A stretch of DNA of 64,000 bases from Humulus lupulus (taxonomy: Eukaryota > Streptophyta > Magnoliopsida > Rosales > Cannabaceae): positions 170,653,980-170,717,979 of the forward strand of contig NC_084798.1 of the NCBI RefSeq assembly GCF_963169125.1, read 5' to 3'. Every line of letters starts with the position of its first letter. The first letter of the stretch is position 1. Positions 24,243 through 39,689 of the stretch are shown piece after piece. Below the pieces are notes generated by a model. That model saw nothing but the letters and a program-made list of their open reading frames with translations. It was not told where the DNA came from and did not search any database. The position numbers and the translations under genes were made by a program.

Positions 24243-24415
24243 CCTATAATACGAAGCTCCAATAAACCAGATTATTAATTCAACTCTTTAAACTAATAAT
24301 CTTATTTATTAATTTTATGATTACTCCACTATAAATATGGAATTGCACTCTAAGTATTTATAGAATTATATTTACAGAGTTTTCTCTAGTAATTCGTTGA
24401 TATAATCAATATATG
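24243..24415 (-). repeat. Copia LTR remnant, part 3
   Basis: It aligns with 53018-53190 (CCTATAATACGAAGCTCC and following bases) and stops at ATATGTA (24415), where a CACTA-like terminus begins. In the uninterrupted relative the sequence continues GTTCTCTCCTCC. Confidence 0.8.
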
Positions 24416-25882
24416 TACACTACACCAAATACCCATTTCCATAACACATGAATATAATACTAATGAAAAAGTATTATGGAAAATATTATATATGTGGCAA
24501 ATGAAAAAGGCGGTAATTTTTTTGGGAGCCCGCCACTTATAAATTTTTTTCAGAATAATTCCTTTCAATTTCAGACTTACCCATTTTCTTCTTCGGCTAA
24601 GCACAGTACGTCTCCAAACTCTATCCAGCTTCGGTTTCCTCCATCCCTGCTTTAAATCTCATCTCAAATCTCCTCCATCCCTCAAAGCCCAGCTCAAGTC
24701 TCCTCCATCCCTCATATCTCCTCTCTCTCTCTCGTCTTGCTCTATCTCTCTGTCAATCGGTTTCCATTTGTTGGGTTTCTGTGTTTCACTCCTTCTCTTC
24801 GGTCTTGGCAAGCCAGGTAAGTATATTTATTGGGAGCATTAACCTCAAAAGTTATCAGCATTTTCAAAATTAATTATGGTTTTTGCAGATTGTTGGCAAT
24901 TTTTCGATCCGAGGCCTCACTCCCTCAATCTCGGCTCAGTCGCACCTCCCTTCCTCACTCAGTCTCCGACCAGTTCAAGACTTGGGTTACCTCAACTACA
25001 TTAACTTTCACCAGGTACGGTTTGGGCATTTGCTAATTTGAAATATTTTCAGACTTTTTATTTGAAGCATTCATTTGATTTTGAGTTTTTTCAACTTTGT
25101 GGGTCATTGTTTGAGTTTATGTTTAAAGATCATATTTTGATTGCTATTTTGAACTGTTCTTGAGACAAGATACTTTGATTGATTTTTGGCTCTGAAATAT
25201 ACTGGTATAAATGTTGGGAAAGTTGGATTAGATCAGAGAGGCTTTAGTAGTTGCAATATAGTATTCTCTTATTATTCTCAAATTGCTTTCAAGATCATAT
25301 CTTTAGTCGATTTTATGGGGCCCATTGTGACCTAAACAATCACTGATCATCTTTTGTATTGCATACTCTGATATTTTGGTCTCCTATCACCACAGAAAAC
25401 ATGTTTAGACAACTTAGCTTACTTGGGAATAGAATGGAATCAAATTATTTCCATGTTGTTTATTTGGCATGTTTTGAATTGAGCCAAGAATTGCTAGCAG
25501 CCCTAGTTGGAAAGGAAAAGAATAAAAATGAAAGATACTTGTTGCTTGTTCCAATGTATATAATCTATATGATAAAATGTATTTGATATAGATTGAAAAA
25601 TTATTGACAATCTTATTGATATAACCCATGTTGTGACTATGAGGACCACCACACTTGTTGTTTTGCTTATCTTTCTATTTTCTCTTTATTCCTTCCTGTA
25701 ATGAAAAAACTCTGTCCTGCAGTCTTGGAGAGCCTTTTTACTGCTATATATTGTCCATTAGATAGCCTACCCTGAAGAAGCAGTACATGGAATAATATGC
25801 TAGGAGAATGAGTCAAATCTCAATCAAGATATTGATCAAATATCTTTTTGATATATAGTTCATAGAGTAATTTATTAAAACA
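24416..25882 (+). mobile_element. CACTA-like 5' terminus and adjoining sequence
   Basis: CACTACACCAAATACCC starts exactly where the copia remnant is interrupted. It is followed by subterminal-type TATTATGGAAAATATTATATATG sequence (about 24472-24494). No matching right end with a duplicated 3-bp flank was found, so the extent is open. 24610-24815 is C/T-rich with repeats of TCTCCTCCATCCCTCA and ends in a donor-like AGGTAAGTAT, resembling the 5' leader of a host gene. The short frame at 24830-25036 is not recognised. This may be another captured host segment. Confidence 0.5.
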
Positions 25883-26290
25883 TGTAGAGCCAAGACCAGA
25901 GATCACAACAACAAGCACAAACACAATTTGATCCAAAGAAACAGTCACAAGAACAAACCAATTAGAAGAAACACACAAGAAATCAAACTAGAGAAAACAC
26001 AACACCAAGAATTACGTGGTTCGAATTAGAGTCAAAACTTAGAACTCTAAGCTACATCCACGGGTAGCCACTTTTATTAGAACTTCCTTCTTCTTTCAGT
26101 ACAAGTCTCTCTTCTCTCAGTTACAGATTTTTTTACTGAATTACAAGGAAAAGTTTCTAAAAAACTATATGTAAAAGTATACAACTCAACAGTATATATA
26201 GCAGTAGTAAACATAACGAAACATAACTAACTGCTTTACAAGAATGGTTGTAAACATAAAAGATTGTTGACTGGACCAAAATAACTAACA
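25883..26290 (-). repeat. Copia LTR, minus strand
   Basis: On the minus strand it runs from TGTTAGTTATTTTGG (26290) to GGCTCTACA (25883), 408 bp. Next to it, at 26291-26310, the minus strand reads CTGCACCAAGGTGGAGAATT, a copia-like polypurine tract, so this is a 3' LTR. Confidence 0.65.
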
Positions 26291-26353
26291 AATTCTCCAC
26301 CTTGGTGCAGTAACAATCTTAGACAAGTGGCTGCACTTAAGGCCCCGAATGGC

Positions 26354-26830
26354 TTAGTTTCCTTTCAGCTGAATCAGATCCAAGCAGTGGAAAAACTTAC
26401 TACTTAGAATCACCTTAGTAATCATATCTGAGGGATTATGATCAGTTGAAATCTTTTCAATTTTAACTGATCCTTGAGCTATTATTTCTCTAACAAAATG
26501 TAGTTTGATGTCCACATGCTTTGTCCTTTCATAATACACTTGATTTTTTGACAAGTGAATGGCACTTTGGTTATCACAGTGAACGGTGATAACTTTGTCT
26601 TGTATCTTCAATTCTCGAGCAAGGCCTTCCAGCCATATAGCTTCCTTGACAACTTCTGTAAAAGCTATATGTTCAGCTTCTGTAGTAGATAAAGCAACCA
26701 TCTTTTGCAAACTGGCTTTCCAGCTAACAGCTGTACCGAAAACTGCAAAAACATAACCTGTAAGTGATTTTCTAATATCTAGACAGCCTGCAAAATATGA
26801 GTCAACAAAACCTTCTATAGAAGCTTTCCT
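26354..26830 (-). pseudogene. Copia RNase H fragment
   Basis: Minus-strand frame with YFAGCLDIRKSLTGYVF, AVSWKASLQKMVALSTTEAE and VHCDNQSAIHLSKN, then RTKHVDIKLHFVREII. These are the RNase H catalytic-region motifs of Ty1/copia. It is linked to the LTR at 25883-26290. Upstream RT, integrase and gag are absent: the fragment fades out near 26830-26900, so the element is 5'-truncated. Confidence 0.88.
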
Positions 26831-26899
26831 ATATTCGTTTCCAGCTCCACCATAAACCAGAAATCTATACCCAAAATTTGTTTTGCAGCACCCAAATCT

Positions 26900-29800
26900 T
26901 TCATCTCAAATTCTTTTTTCAGTTCAACCTTTACCCTTTCAATTTCTCTCTATAATTTCAGCCAGAGTATATTCAGTATATACTTTGTAATTTCTATTAG
27001 AGTATAAATGTCCCCTAGAAAAAAAAATTATTGGTTAATAACATCTTAATCATCCCCGAAAAAGAAAAAAATCAATTATGGAAAAAGTACCATTTAATCC
27101 CATATATTCAGAAAACGATCAAAACTTACTATTGTATTGTGTGAAATAGGTACACTCTCTTATCCATTTTGTCAAAGTTTACTAAGTCATACTTAAAATT
27201 CCTTTAAAGTAAATGTGTGTATATATTTTATCCCCAAATTTTAAGATCGAATTAGATAAATTTTGGATTTCAAAGGCTGTTTTAATATCTATTGACAAAT
27301 TTTAACTAAGTTGCATATGCACCAGGGAGTAAAGGAAATATTAATTACCAACAACAACAACAACAAAAGATAAACCAAACATACTTTCAAGATTTTCCCT
27401 TGGCTTCCTCGTCAACTTTAAGAAAATGCATACAAGATTTTCCCTCTACATACATAAATTTAGGCATGTTGCTTCAAGTTCTGTGTCTAACATCCCTGGT
27501 TTACCTGTAAGCATTAATAGAATTTGTCACATGATCATAGGAAATTAAAAGCCACTTAATTAGTTTACATGTGTATATGTATATATATATATGTGTGTGT
27601 ATATTTCTTAATCGAATTTGATGGTTAGTTTCATTCATCTGATCTTAAGAAATTGCCAACAACTTTGAAGATAAGATACTACCATGTAGAATGGCTTCAC
27701 ACACATCTTTATGTTCAGCTCTAACGATTTAACCCTGCCAAATAAACAATTTTGACCTTCAACTGATAAGAAGTAATTTCATGAATATTATGGTTCTTTT
27801 GTATCATTTAATTTTAATTTTGTATTAATCTTTTAGGTATTAATTATATTCTTTAGGTTGTGGATCGAATTGGCAAGGAGCATTGCAAAGTTAATTTGCA
27901 AGAGGTACAGAATTATGTTCTTTTAACTCTTATTATTAATATCTTAAAAATGTTAGAGGAGTTTGAATATCTTAAATATTCATCCATAGAGAAGAAGGTT
28001 CTGAGATTAAAATTGTGTGTTGCGGTGACAACGGAAGGTTGAAAACTTGTGTGTATTAGAGAAGAAGGTTCTGGAAAATTTGTTTGTGTGCTGCGGTGAT
28101 ATAAGGAAGAAAACTTATTGTGTGTTGTTTGAATTTTTTGACTTGGTATTGATAGATGGTTAGGTAAGCTTTTATATGTATAGATTTGATTTTTCATTAT
28201 ATGTATAGATTAGATTTTTCATTTAGTCATATTGTTTTCATTATTTCCATATGAATAGATTAGATTTTTCAGCCATAAATATTGATGAAAAATAACTCAA
28301 ATAACAATTATATGTATAATCAAAGATAAAAACAAGTTAAACTAATATATAACCAGCCAAAATTATTCCTTAGTGCAAAACCAAGTGGGATGCTACCATA
28401 AATTTTTAAATTATATTTTAAGAGAATCAAGGCTTAAATGCCACTATAGACTTAATTGCCACAAATAAATAAGCAATTAATAATATATAAATATATGTTC
28501 ACCTTGACATATAATTCAAATTTAGCAAGGATAGCTGCAATAGTCATGCCAATGATATAAAACAGAACATCCCACCACACATTCAGAAAAACATAATATA
28601 GACCCAATGAACAACCAAACGAGAAAAAGGGTCTTCTCAGTTCATATTTTTTGTTACAAATGATTAAAAACTAGGTGAAAAACAGAGAAAGGAAATATAA
28701 AAGGACACTATTTAAAAGTAAATAAAATCCACAAAGCTACTTAATGAGTAAGGGAATTAACACTGAACTGATACATGTATTGTGAAGAGTATCCATGTTT
28801 AGAAGTTGGAACAGACCTTGTGGTGTTATTTAATGATTTATGTAATCTATAATAGGAATATTAGATTCAAACCTGTGAGTTTGTGAAACATAAAAATAAA
28901 AATAAAAAAAGTGTTAGCATGTGATGTAGTTGTGGTAACTGTGTTTAGAGTTATGTGTAAGCAGTCTGAAAAATTTGATGGCAAATATTTTATGCAATCT
29001 GATATGGTCCTTCGATAACCTCAGCCATAACCCAAGCTAAAATCTTGTCTTTGATCCAAACCCAATTAGTTAGTGGCTACCATTTTAGAATCTGATTTTT
29101 AAATTAAAAACAACACTAGAATCTCTTGATATTCATTTCAAGCACAAATGTTGTTACTTATTAGCCACACCCATATAAATAAAAAAACACAAAAATATGG
29201 GTTGGAAAGATCTCACCTCAATCCTCTTTTTCCATGCCAACGATTCCTAATATACATGTGTTTATGTGTGTGTGAGTGACTGTGTGTATGTATATATAGA
29301 GAGAGAGATAGAGAAAGGGAGAGAGGTAAAGACTAAGATAATTACTAAAAAGGCTTGAATAGAGAAGTGTTTATTGAACTAAAGACTAAATGGATAGAAA
29401 ATAAACCAGCAGAATTAACAAAAAATGGTGGTCAAGGCACAACATAGACCAGTGCCAAATTACTTGATATGAGTTCACCAACCAAGATGCAAATTCTTTG
29501 CCAACCAATAATAGATAATTTCAATATAAAATTACCAATAAAAATGACCAAGATGAGACTGAGCGTTTGAAATATAAAAGATCGAGAGAAGTTCGAAACC
29601 ACAAACCCTATATTGTATCATTTTATAAGAATTTTATACTATACTTAATTTAAAACATGTGTGTGTGCAAAGTGGTTGGAATATAACCTAAAAAGTGTGA
29701 CATCAAAGCAATAAACACCTATTTGTCACCATGTGTTAAGCCTTTCGATATGTTTCAGGCATTGTCCCTAAATATTCTCATATTACATGCCAGCATGATT

Positions 29801-30395
29801 TTTCATTATTGTGTGCATGTGTGAAAGGGAAGTACTCTGGAATCAAAATCCTAATATTGGTCAACCGCCTAAAAAGCTTAAGCTTAAGCTTTTCGCAGAG
29901 CTGGAAAACTGATATGTAACAAAACTTGTATGTGAAAGGGGAATGTGCTGGAATAAAAATCCTAATATTTGTAATCCTTCTGAGCTTAAGCTTTTTGTAG
30001 GGCTGGAAAACTAAGATCTAATAATTTTGCATGTAAATATGGTTGTTGCTCACATGCAGTCTATCACACAAAAACAATGAAATTCAGCAAAAACTTGAAA
30101 AATATTTTTAATATTGCAACATAAACCTATTTAAAAAATGCTGCTACGTAATACCATCAAGTTGAATGTATACTATTAAAGGATATTGATACTAATAAAA
30201 CAAAAATAAATTTCCTCTGCTTTGCTATATTTCAAAAGACTACCCTTATAAAACTATTTCACAAAGGTGTTTTTGTAAAAATATCTTGTTGCAACAACTT
30301 TGTGAGCCACACCCATTGAAAATTTTAACAATGCAAATGAAAACTAATTTAACAGTTAGTGAATTATGTAAGAACTCATATACACTAATACTTAC
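26900..30395. other. Unassigned intergenic or element-internal DNA
   Basis: A/T-rich, with no recognised coding domain. A CA/TA microsatellite lies at 27570-27605, a TA/GA-rich run at 29285-29330 and CAA repeats at 27346-27368. The small frame 27860-28042 and its antisense frame look like chance. 29821-30020 contains an imperfect duplication described separately. The stretch may be interior DNA of the CACTA-like element starting at 24416. Confidence 0.4.
29821..30020. repeat. Imperfect direct duplication (about 110-bp spacing)
   Basis: GTGAAAGGGAAGTACTCTGG (29821) with AATCCTAATATTGG, GCTTAAGCTTTT and GCTGGAAAACT is repeated from about 29932 as GTGAAAGGGGAATGTGCTGG, AATCCTAATATTTG, GCTTAAGCTTTT, GCTGGAAAACT. 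The AAGCTTAAGCTTAAGCTT core of the first copy is palindromic. Confidence 0.7.
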
Positions 30396-30482
30396 TGTAG
30401 CTTCTAGGTTTTGAATCAACACACAAAGCACATCAACCAACTCCCCAAGATTGTGAGGAGGAATATTGGTCGCCATGCCAAC
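30396..30482 (-). pseudogene. GYRA: Single exon of DNA gyrase subunit A, isolated
   Basis: Minus-strand exon of 87 bp (29 codons) reading VGMATNIPPHNLGELVDVL and ending LEAT. GMATNIPPHNLGE is a signature of the GyrA breakage-reunion domain, the part of organellar gyrase that cuts and rejoins DNA. It is bounded by a consensus acceptor (ATTTCAG) at 30483 and donor (GTAAGT) ending at 30395, so it was taken from a spliced nuclear gene with its intron flanks. I could not find other gyrase exons nearby. The intact protein is many hundreds of residues long, so this is a captured fragment, not a working gene. Confidence 0.8.
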
Positions 30483-32097
30483 CTGAAATTAATTTTACCC
30501 AAGTATGAATAAGAAATAGCCAATACGAAAGAAGAAGAAAAAATGGCAGAACATTTTAGTATAATTCTCATTTTCCATAAGAAACAGGGGCTGATATGAT
30601 TAGTATAACAGAAACATTACCACGGTAAAAGATGACAATGGATCTTCTTCATATATATAAACAATAACTTTAGTTCATAACTAAATCCAAAAACAATATA
30701 TCTTTGAAATTTTTTGTATTTAAAAGCAGTCCAATATTTGACCCTGGCCCATAGAATCCAATTACCCCTCCACATCTGCAAATATTCTGTAAACTGTATA
30801 AGATAATTGACTAAGAGAGCAGAATCCTAAAAATGCACTCATAGTGACTACCAAATGAACCACATCTCTTCTTAACATACTATCATGACACATTCCTTCC
30901 TTCCTTATTACTCCCAACCCCCAAAAATAGCACAACACAAACAGAAGTAATAAATAAATAAACAACTATTACTTTGGTTCAGTTCTTTATCAATCATTTA
31001 ATAGGAAGCAGACACAAAGATAAGTCCATGTAATAAGTAAACGCTCAAATTTGAATCCGTAGTTTCACAGTTGTTTCTGTAAACTATTTACAAAAGAAGA
31101 TTTAACCCTCGATTATATGACTATGCTGAAATTTCCCCTTTTCAATGCATACCCATACAAATGTTCGTATAAGATCAGAGTGCTCACTACCAGAATCTCC
31201 CAATCATTGACTTTTCTTAGTAAACCATGCAACATTACAACCCTAACTCAACATAACTAACTAAAAAGGAGTTAGTTCACAGATATCTATAGATTATTTA
31301 ATTTTTTTTATGAAAGTGGTGAGAAGAAGTGGAGAGGACACATGGAAAGAAGCAACAAGAAAGAAAGATAGGTGTGGTCAGAAGAGTAGATAGAAAACTA
31401 TACTAATGGGCACTTTTAGGGAAAATTTGCAGTAATAAAAATAAAACTTACTTTAAAATTTTAATGAAAGTGTAATATCCTTCAACTTAATTATACTTAA
31501 TCTAATATTCTCAATGTAAAAAGTTTTGGGACGAATCCTATGAAATATAATCCATGAGTATCTCATTTCACTGAACCATTATGGGCAGCGAGTACTTACT
31601 TGGGACAGCTGCAATCTCCTTTCTTTATTTCAAATTCGCTTTTGCCAACACTTTTAGGACCATCATGCTTTCATTTTAGGCAACGTAAATTTTTGGAGAA
31701 GTTCATAAATTGCAACTAAAAAATAAAAAGGAAGGCTAGACAAAATATATAATGGTCTCCCAAAATTCTCACCAATCTCGATCACTACCAGTGCCTAAGA
31801 GTACCCCAAGCATTTAGTCATTCCCATGATCAGTAGAGATTCACTTGAATGAAAAAACAAAAAGCCCCAACTCCGTAACTAGTATTATACACACTATAGC
31901 TTAATGTATGGGATAAGTGAATCGAACATAAACCAATGCTAAAAGTTTTTCTTTCATAATAACAGTTTTTCTAAATCGAGTTTCAACTTGAAAAGCACAA
32001 TATGCATATAGATAACCAAAAGATCTGTCCAATCCTAAAACTACGGTGGGGTGATGCCCACTAAGTACTAAGCAAAATAAATTGCATCCAAAGCATA
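30483..32097. other. Unassigned DNA left of the CACTA element
   Basis: No confident coding content. It may hold introns or degenerate exons around the gyrase fragment. The last three bases (ATA, 32095-32097) are the target duplication of the element starting at 32098. Confidence 0.4.
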
Positions 32098-34113
32098 CAC
32101 TACAAGAAAAAACAGTATTCATAACACTTAAAAACTGCTAACCGGGACTATTGATAGCACTTCTGAAAATGCTAACATAGCCCCTGTTATTAAAAGTCCA
32201 GTCTTTTCTATAACAGTTTTTGAATGTTATGTTCGGTGTTATCTTAAACTATTCAATAACACATTTTTAGGTGCTATAATATTCAAATAATAACATTTAG
32301 ATAGAGTTTTTGGTTATAAATTTGAAGTTTAATCTTATACTTTTTTCATAACACTTTTCAACTGTTACATTTGATTATTTTGATAGCATTTTTAGTTTGT
32401 TATATTATATAAATCATAACGATTTGTTTCGCTTATAATATGTTTTTAAATCGTAACATATAGTAATAAAATTTTGTTACTTTAGTGTGGGTAATATATT
32501 TTAAATTTTATTTTAATAAGTATACTTATATGGTTTTTTTTTAATTAAAAGATCTTCATTATTGTATTTTGATAAAAAAAAACAAAATTAATCATAAAAT
32601 GTAATTCTCAATAGATTGATAAACCATAAGTATTACATTAAAAAATAACTAATTCAAACCACAAATGTGTCTACTTCATAAGATATTAGTTCTAACTTAA
32701 GTTTGAAAGCATAACATAATAAAGTTTTATAATCTTAAACATTTTTTACTTCAAACTATAGTTTGGAGGATGTTGTTGCTGCTAATGCTATTGTTGTTGT
32801 TGTTGTAGCTGTTCTTCAGATTGTTGTGCTTGACTATGAACCCCAAATTGCATACTAGTCATTCGAGGGAACTTGTTCAAACTCTCTGAAAAATAAATAG
32901 AGAAAGATAAGCAGTAAGGTTTGGAGAGCTGATGCCACAAACCTAACATACAATTAGCCCCATTTAAATCATTACTGACTATAATCAACATGAACAAAAC
33001 AGAATTCAGAAATCCAAATATAAATAAGCATAATAGAAAACGAAATGAAGATTCAAACAAAGCTTGGGAACAACTGCAAGATGAAAACTAAAATAAATAA
33101 ATAATATAACAAGTGAATGCAATGCCAATCCCATAACTATCATATAAACTATAACTTACCAAAGCTATAAATAAGAAAAGAGAATACAGTGCAAATAAAA
33201 TCAAACTTGTCAAAAAACTTGCTGCCATTAAGAGAATACAGTGAAGTATATCAATATGTTTCAGTATATTTGTATTTTACTGTTTTTAAAAAGTTAATAA
33301 AGAGTTCATACAACCCTGTAAAGATAAGGCAGTAGAAGAGGTATAGAAGAAATTTCTGCTTGAGTTTCACATACAATAAATTCAGTATTCTAACACTTAA
33401 ATTGTGTCTGAAATTAGCATAATATTATAACAAAAATAAAAGTAAGAGAAGTAATAAAATAGAATAACAAATTTAAGAAACATGAAAAATTTAAATTCTC
33501 ATTTCACAGACAAAAGGATCTCTAGCTCTCATATTATGTCATGGTGTCAGCCAAGGGTGATGAGGGTGCATCTAACCTTGTAAGAACCTTAGGAACTCCA
33601 CTAGTATCCCTTGTTATCTGGAAACACCAACATAAAGGTTCAGGACATAGTTGGTACATACCCTTTCAGATACTTCAAAATCTAATGTAGGCATAAGCCT
33701 TTAGTTTGATGATATGGTTGAAAATGTTTTACATTTCAGCATCCTTATTATGATCTTTAATATGTACACACCACTCAGATCAAAGACTCATCAAAACCAA
33801 AGAAAGTTAAAAAAAAAGCTAGAAATATTTTCTAACTACATGAAAGAAGAAGAAATCAGATCCCTACAGTGAAGATAGCAATTGATTATAGGTGCTAACT
33901 CAAATTTTAATTTTTTGGTATTAATACAGCAGAAAAGTAAGCTTAGCCAAAAAAAAAAAAGGAGAAAGAAAGAAAGAAAAAAAAAGGAGTTATAACATTA
34001 CAAAAAAAGGCAATGAGCAAAGGCAGGTCAAGTATTTAATAGAGGACAAGTACAATCAAACAGTCCAGATTAACCTCAAATAGAGGAACCAGCCGAAACA
34101 AAGAAATCAGCAG

Positions 34114-34311
34114 CTAATTACAAAGAATATGCTCAATGAATAGTTGATCTTGAACCGAAATATTGTGTCTATACACTTTGTAAAGCCTAAACTTAGTAGT
34201 GAATTTAATATCCTGAACTAAACTCAAAACAGATGAAGAGTAATTGTCATATATACACCTATTTCTATTCTTCCAAATATTGTAAACAACTGCAGCAAAA
34301 ATAATGTTCAC
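34114..34311 (-). pseudogene. LINE reverse-transcriptase C-terminal (zf-RVT-like) scrap
   Basis: The 65-residue minus-strand frame begins MNIIFAAVVYNIWKNRNRCI. That resembles the end of the zinc-binding region after plant non-LTR reverse transcriptases, where AxxxxxIWxxRN is typical. No other LINE domain is evident, so it is a fragment. Confidence 0.5.
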
Positions 34312-34364
34312 TATTTCTAATTACCACATTTTTAATGTTTTTTTTCCTCATTGGTGGTAGGTAT

Positions 34365-34549
34365 TGTAAGGAAACTTAGTGACTGAATGAATAGAATCAA
34401 TTCTCATTAATGAAGTAATGATACAAAAGAGTATATATACAGAAAAGACCAAAACTAATAAAGTAACTAATCTACAAAATAACAATAATTAGTTACAATG
34501 AACAACTAACTAACCAAAACAATTAGAAGCTGTAAAAATTGGCCTAACA
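34365..34549 (-). mobile_element. Mini solo LTR (185 bp)
   Basis: On the plus strand it runs TGTAAGGAAACTTAG...TTGGCCTAACA, with GGTAT before (34360-34364) and GGTAC after (34550-34554). TG...CA ends with a 5-bp flank repeat (one difference) indicate a small solo LTR or TRIM. Reading on the minus strand (TGTTAGGCC start) is likely but not certain. Confidence 0.55.
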
Positions 34550-36443
34550 GGTACCACATTTTAATGATCTTTTGAATCTTTCTAGGGAATATTATAATGA
34601 TCAAGTGTCATCAAATGTGAGTACAAAAAGTATCCTAAGCAGTCAACAATTAATGATCCTTTGGCAAATTTATCATGACAGCAGAAAAGCTACAAGTTAT
34701 ACTATTATAATAATTAGTTTTTCAAAATTGATAAATCAAATCAATAAAATTACTCATAAGCAAAGAAGATTATATAGAAAAAAGAGATTGAGGCATAGAG
34801 AATGTTTCAACAATTTACAAGTTGCTTCATTAACATAGATATGAATATAGTAGACAATTTTATAGAGAGAGCTACAATTATAATATGAGAATCAGATTCA
34901 GATTTTACCCAAAATTGCAGAAAAAAAAAAGATGAGACTTGGATTTCTAGAGAAAATCTAAAATGACAGAGAGAGGCTCAAATTTTACACCTTAAATATG
35001 AAATGTTGAAATGAGATCGATAAGTGCTTCAATACAAGGGAAAAAAATTGCAGAACAGAGCTTGAAATGAGATTGGCCTTCTTTTTATTGTTCTATGCAA
35101 TTTTGTCTAGTTATTTGTTTCAAGTTAAACTCCTTCACATGTCCTTTCTCAGTCATATCACAATGCCTAAGTACCACTAGACAAGGATTCCAAACATTTT
35201 TTAAACCAAGTAATCTATATTCATAATTCTACTTTGGTTGTTGGCAAACAAACAACAATCAATTTCACAAAAAATAAGAATCATCAATTCAGAATTAACA
35301 AGCAAAACTTAAAAAAATACATGAAAGAAAATACTTGAGAAAAGCTATACAAAATATGCTGTGAAAAATTGGGCCCTCTTAAGAGAAGCTACATAAACTT
35401 TCAACACATACATTGAATATAATAACTTCAGCATTGAGCCTAGGAAAGTTGTGTATGTGCATGTAAAAACCAATAAATCAGATAAACTCAGACTGCTAGA
35501 TCATTCTTCTTTGCCCACAATTTAGAAACTGTAAAAGAGAACATAAATTCAGCTAGAATTAATTTCACACAAAATAAGATAATTTAGACCACAACCAGGA
35601 CATGGTAAAAGCAAGAAACCTCAAAGCAGAATGCTCAATTACAGTACTAATAAGCACAAGTTTGAGCAACCCAACCAAATTCTATACCAGGCTACAATGC
35701 CAGAAAACTAAATTTGAAATGGAAACTAACCTATAGAAAACATAATAATAACTTTTTTAGAAAAACAAAGATGTGTGATGTAGACAGTCGTTGTTTTAGT
35801 GTTTAAGACTGACTATTTAATAGATATCTACCTAGACAAACATCAACTACATAGCCAAGGTCCAAATATATAAATTTCACTGGAAAGAAAAGTAAATAAC
35901 ACAAGACTGACAAATGCAAATGAAAGGAATTTAGAAACATAACCAACCAAGGATAAAGGACAACTACCCAAAACAAAATACCAATTCGCTCTCACATCTA
36001 ATTCTTTTGCTGCCTACTATACGTGAAGCATCTTGGAGGCCAATCACATCTAATACCTTTCCTAATTGCAAAATAAAATAAAAACTAAAACTAAAACAAA
36101 AAATATAGAAAGAATATGCTGATATTGATGATTGTGCCACACTAATCCTTCTCATTTGCTAACATTTTACCATGTCACAGTAAATGGAGACATTTTACAA
36201 GATTGACCAATCAGCAAAAATAGATTTTAAGGTCACAGTAACTTAGTAATGCATACTGTCAATACTAATAATTCGAACCCAATGTGGACACACCTTTAAC
36301 ATAACGATACTGATTTTAAAAATAGAACCGACTAAACAAAATTAACTTTTCAAATTGTGTTCCATATCAAGACACTGCACCTTGTCTACATACCAGAACA
36401 TCTATGTGCAACTGCATTTGTATAAATTTTAATCGAGCAGCTA

Positions 36444-38935
<2,492 letters not shown>

Positions 38936-39040
38936 TCGGCTGGCCGAAAAGTTGACTTCGTGAGGCGGAGAGACGAGACGAGAGTGAGACTTCGTGAGGC
39001 GGAGAGGGCGGAGAGACGAGACGAGAGTGAGAGATGGAGG
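38936..39040. repeat. Tandem duplication and filler at the PFP 5' end
   Basis: GGCTGGCCGAAAAGTTGA at about 38939-38956 repeats the exon-2 sequence at 38531-38548. Next to it, CTTCGTGAGGCGGAGAG plus GACGAGACGAGAGTGAG is present twice (from about 38955 and 38991). The upstream coding part of exon 1 is replaced by this material, which looks like repair filler at a capture junction. Confidence 0.7.
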
Positions 39041-39236
39041 CTGAGAGAAATCTTTCGGGTAACTTATATTTAGGGATTTTGGCAGATGAGACCAAAAATA
39101 AAATTCATTTTGGCACCTGAAGTTTATTCATGTAGCGCCAAAATATGTTCCGTGGGTTTTTAATCCCCCACCAATAATAGCACTTTTAAATATATGCTAT
39201 TCTTTAATGTAATATATACTAAAAATTGTTGTAGTG

Positions 39237-39689
39237 ATAAGCTGCAAATTCCATAGAATTCAGTAAATATAATAGAGTTTTACAATGTAAAAAATAAAAA
39301 CCAACTCTAGAGCAAACATGCCCACTTGAAACAATGACCCATTCACTTTGTTTTATTCAATTCCACCAAGGCATGGAATGGAGAGACCTGAAATTCTCTT
39401 TTAAGATGACCTGAAATTCAACCAAGGCATGTTTTCTTTTAAAAGCATGTGTGTTAATGACCTTGTCATGACCCTGAAATTACAACCGCAAATAATGTGA
39501 TTGTCTTGTCTAACAGTTGTTAAACCCAGACAAAAAACAAGATTTTATTAAGAGAACAACATCAAATTCAAATTCATTTGAGATGGATAAAAGTTGGATC
39601 CATCTTAACAGGTTAGTAAACAAAATCATATAGTTTATTTTGGGTATAAGTTTAAGTGTCAGTGCTTGATTATTGAAGTATGCTCTAAA
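39237..39689. other. Flank right of the CACTA element, no gene seen
   Basis: It starts with the ATA duplication. A/T-rich sequence without a recognisable domain, possibly the upstream region or first intron of the transposase gene that follows. Confidence 0.4.

Noticed and set aside
27860..28197. Opposing 60- and 94-residue frames as a small gene
   Set aside because: No domain, no splice support, overlapping on both strands in A/T-rich DNA.
32760..33060. Glutamine-rich minus-strand frame as a transcription factor
   Set aside because: The Q run comes from a GTT microsatellite. The remainder matches no known domain.
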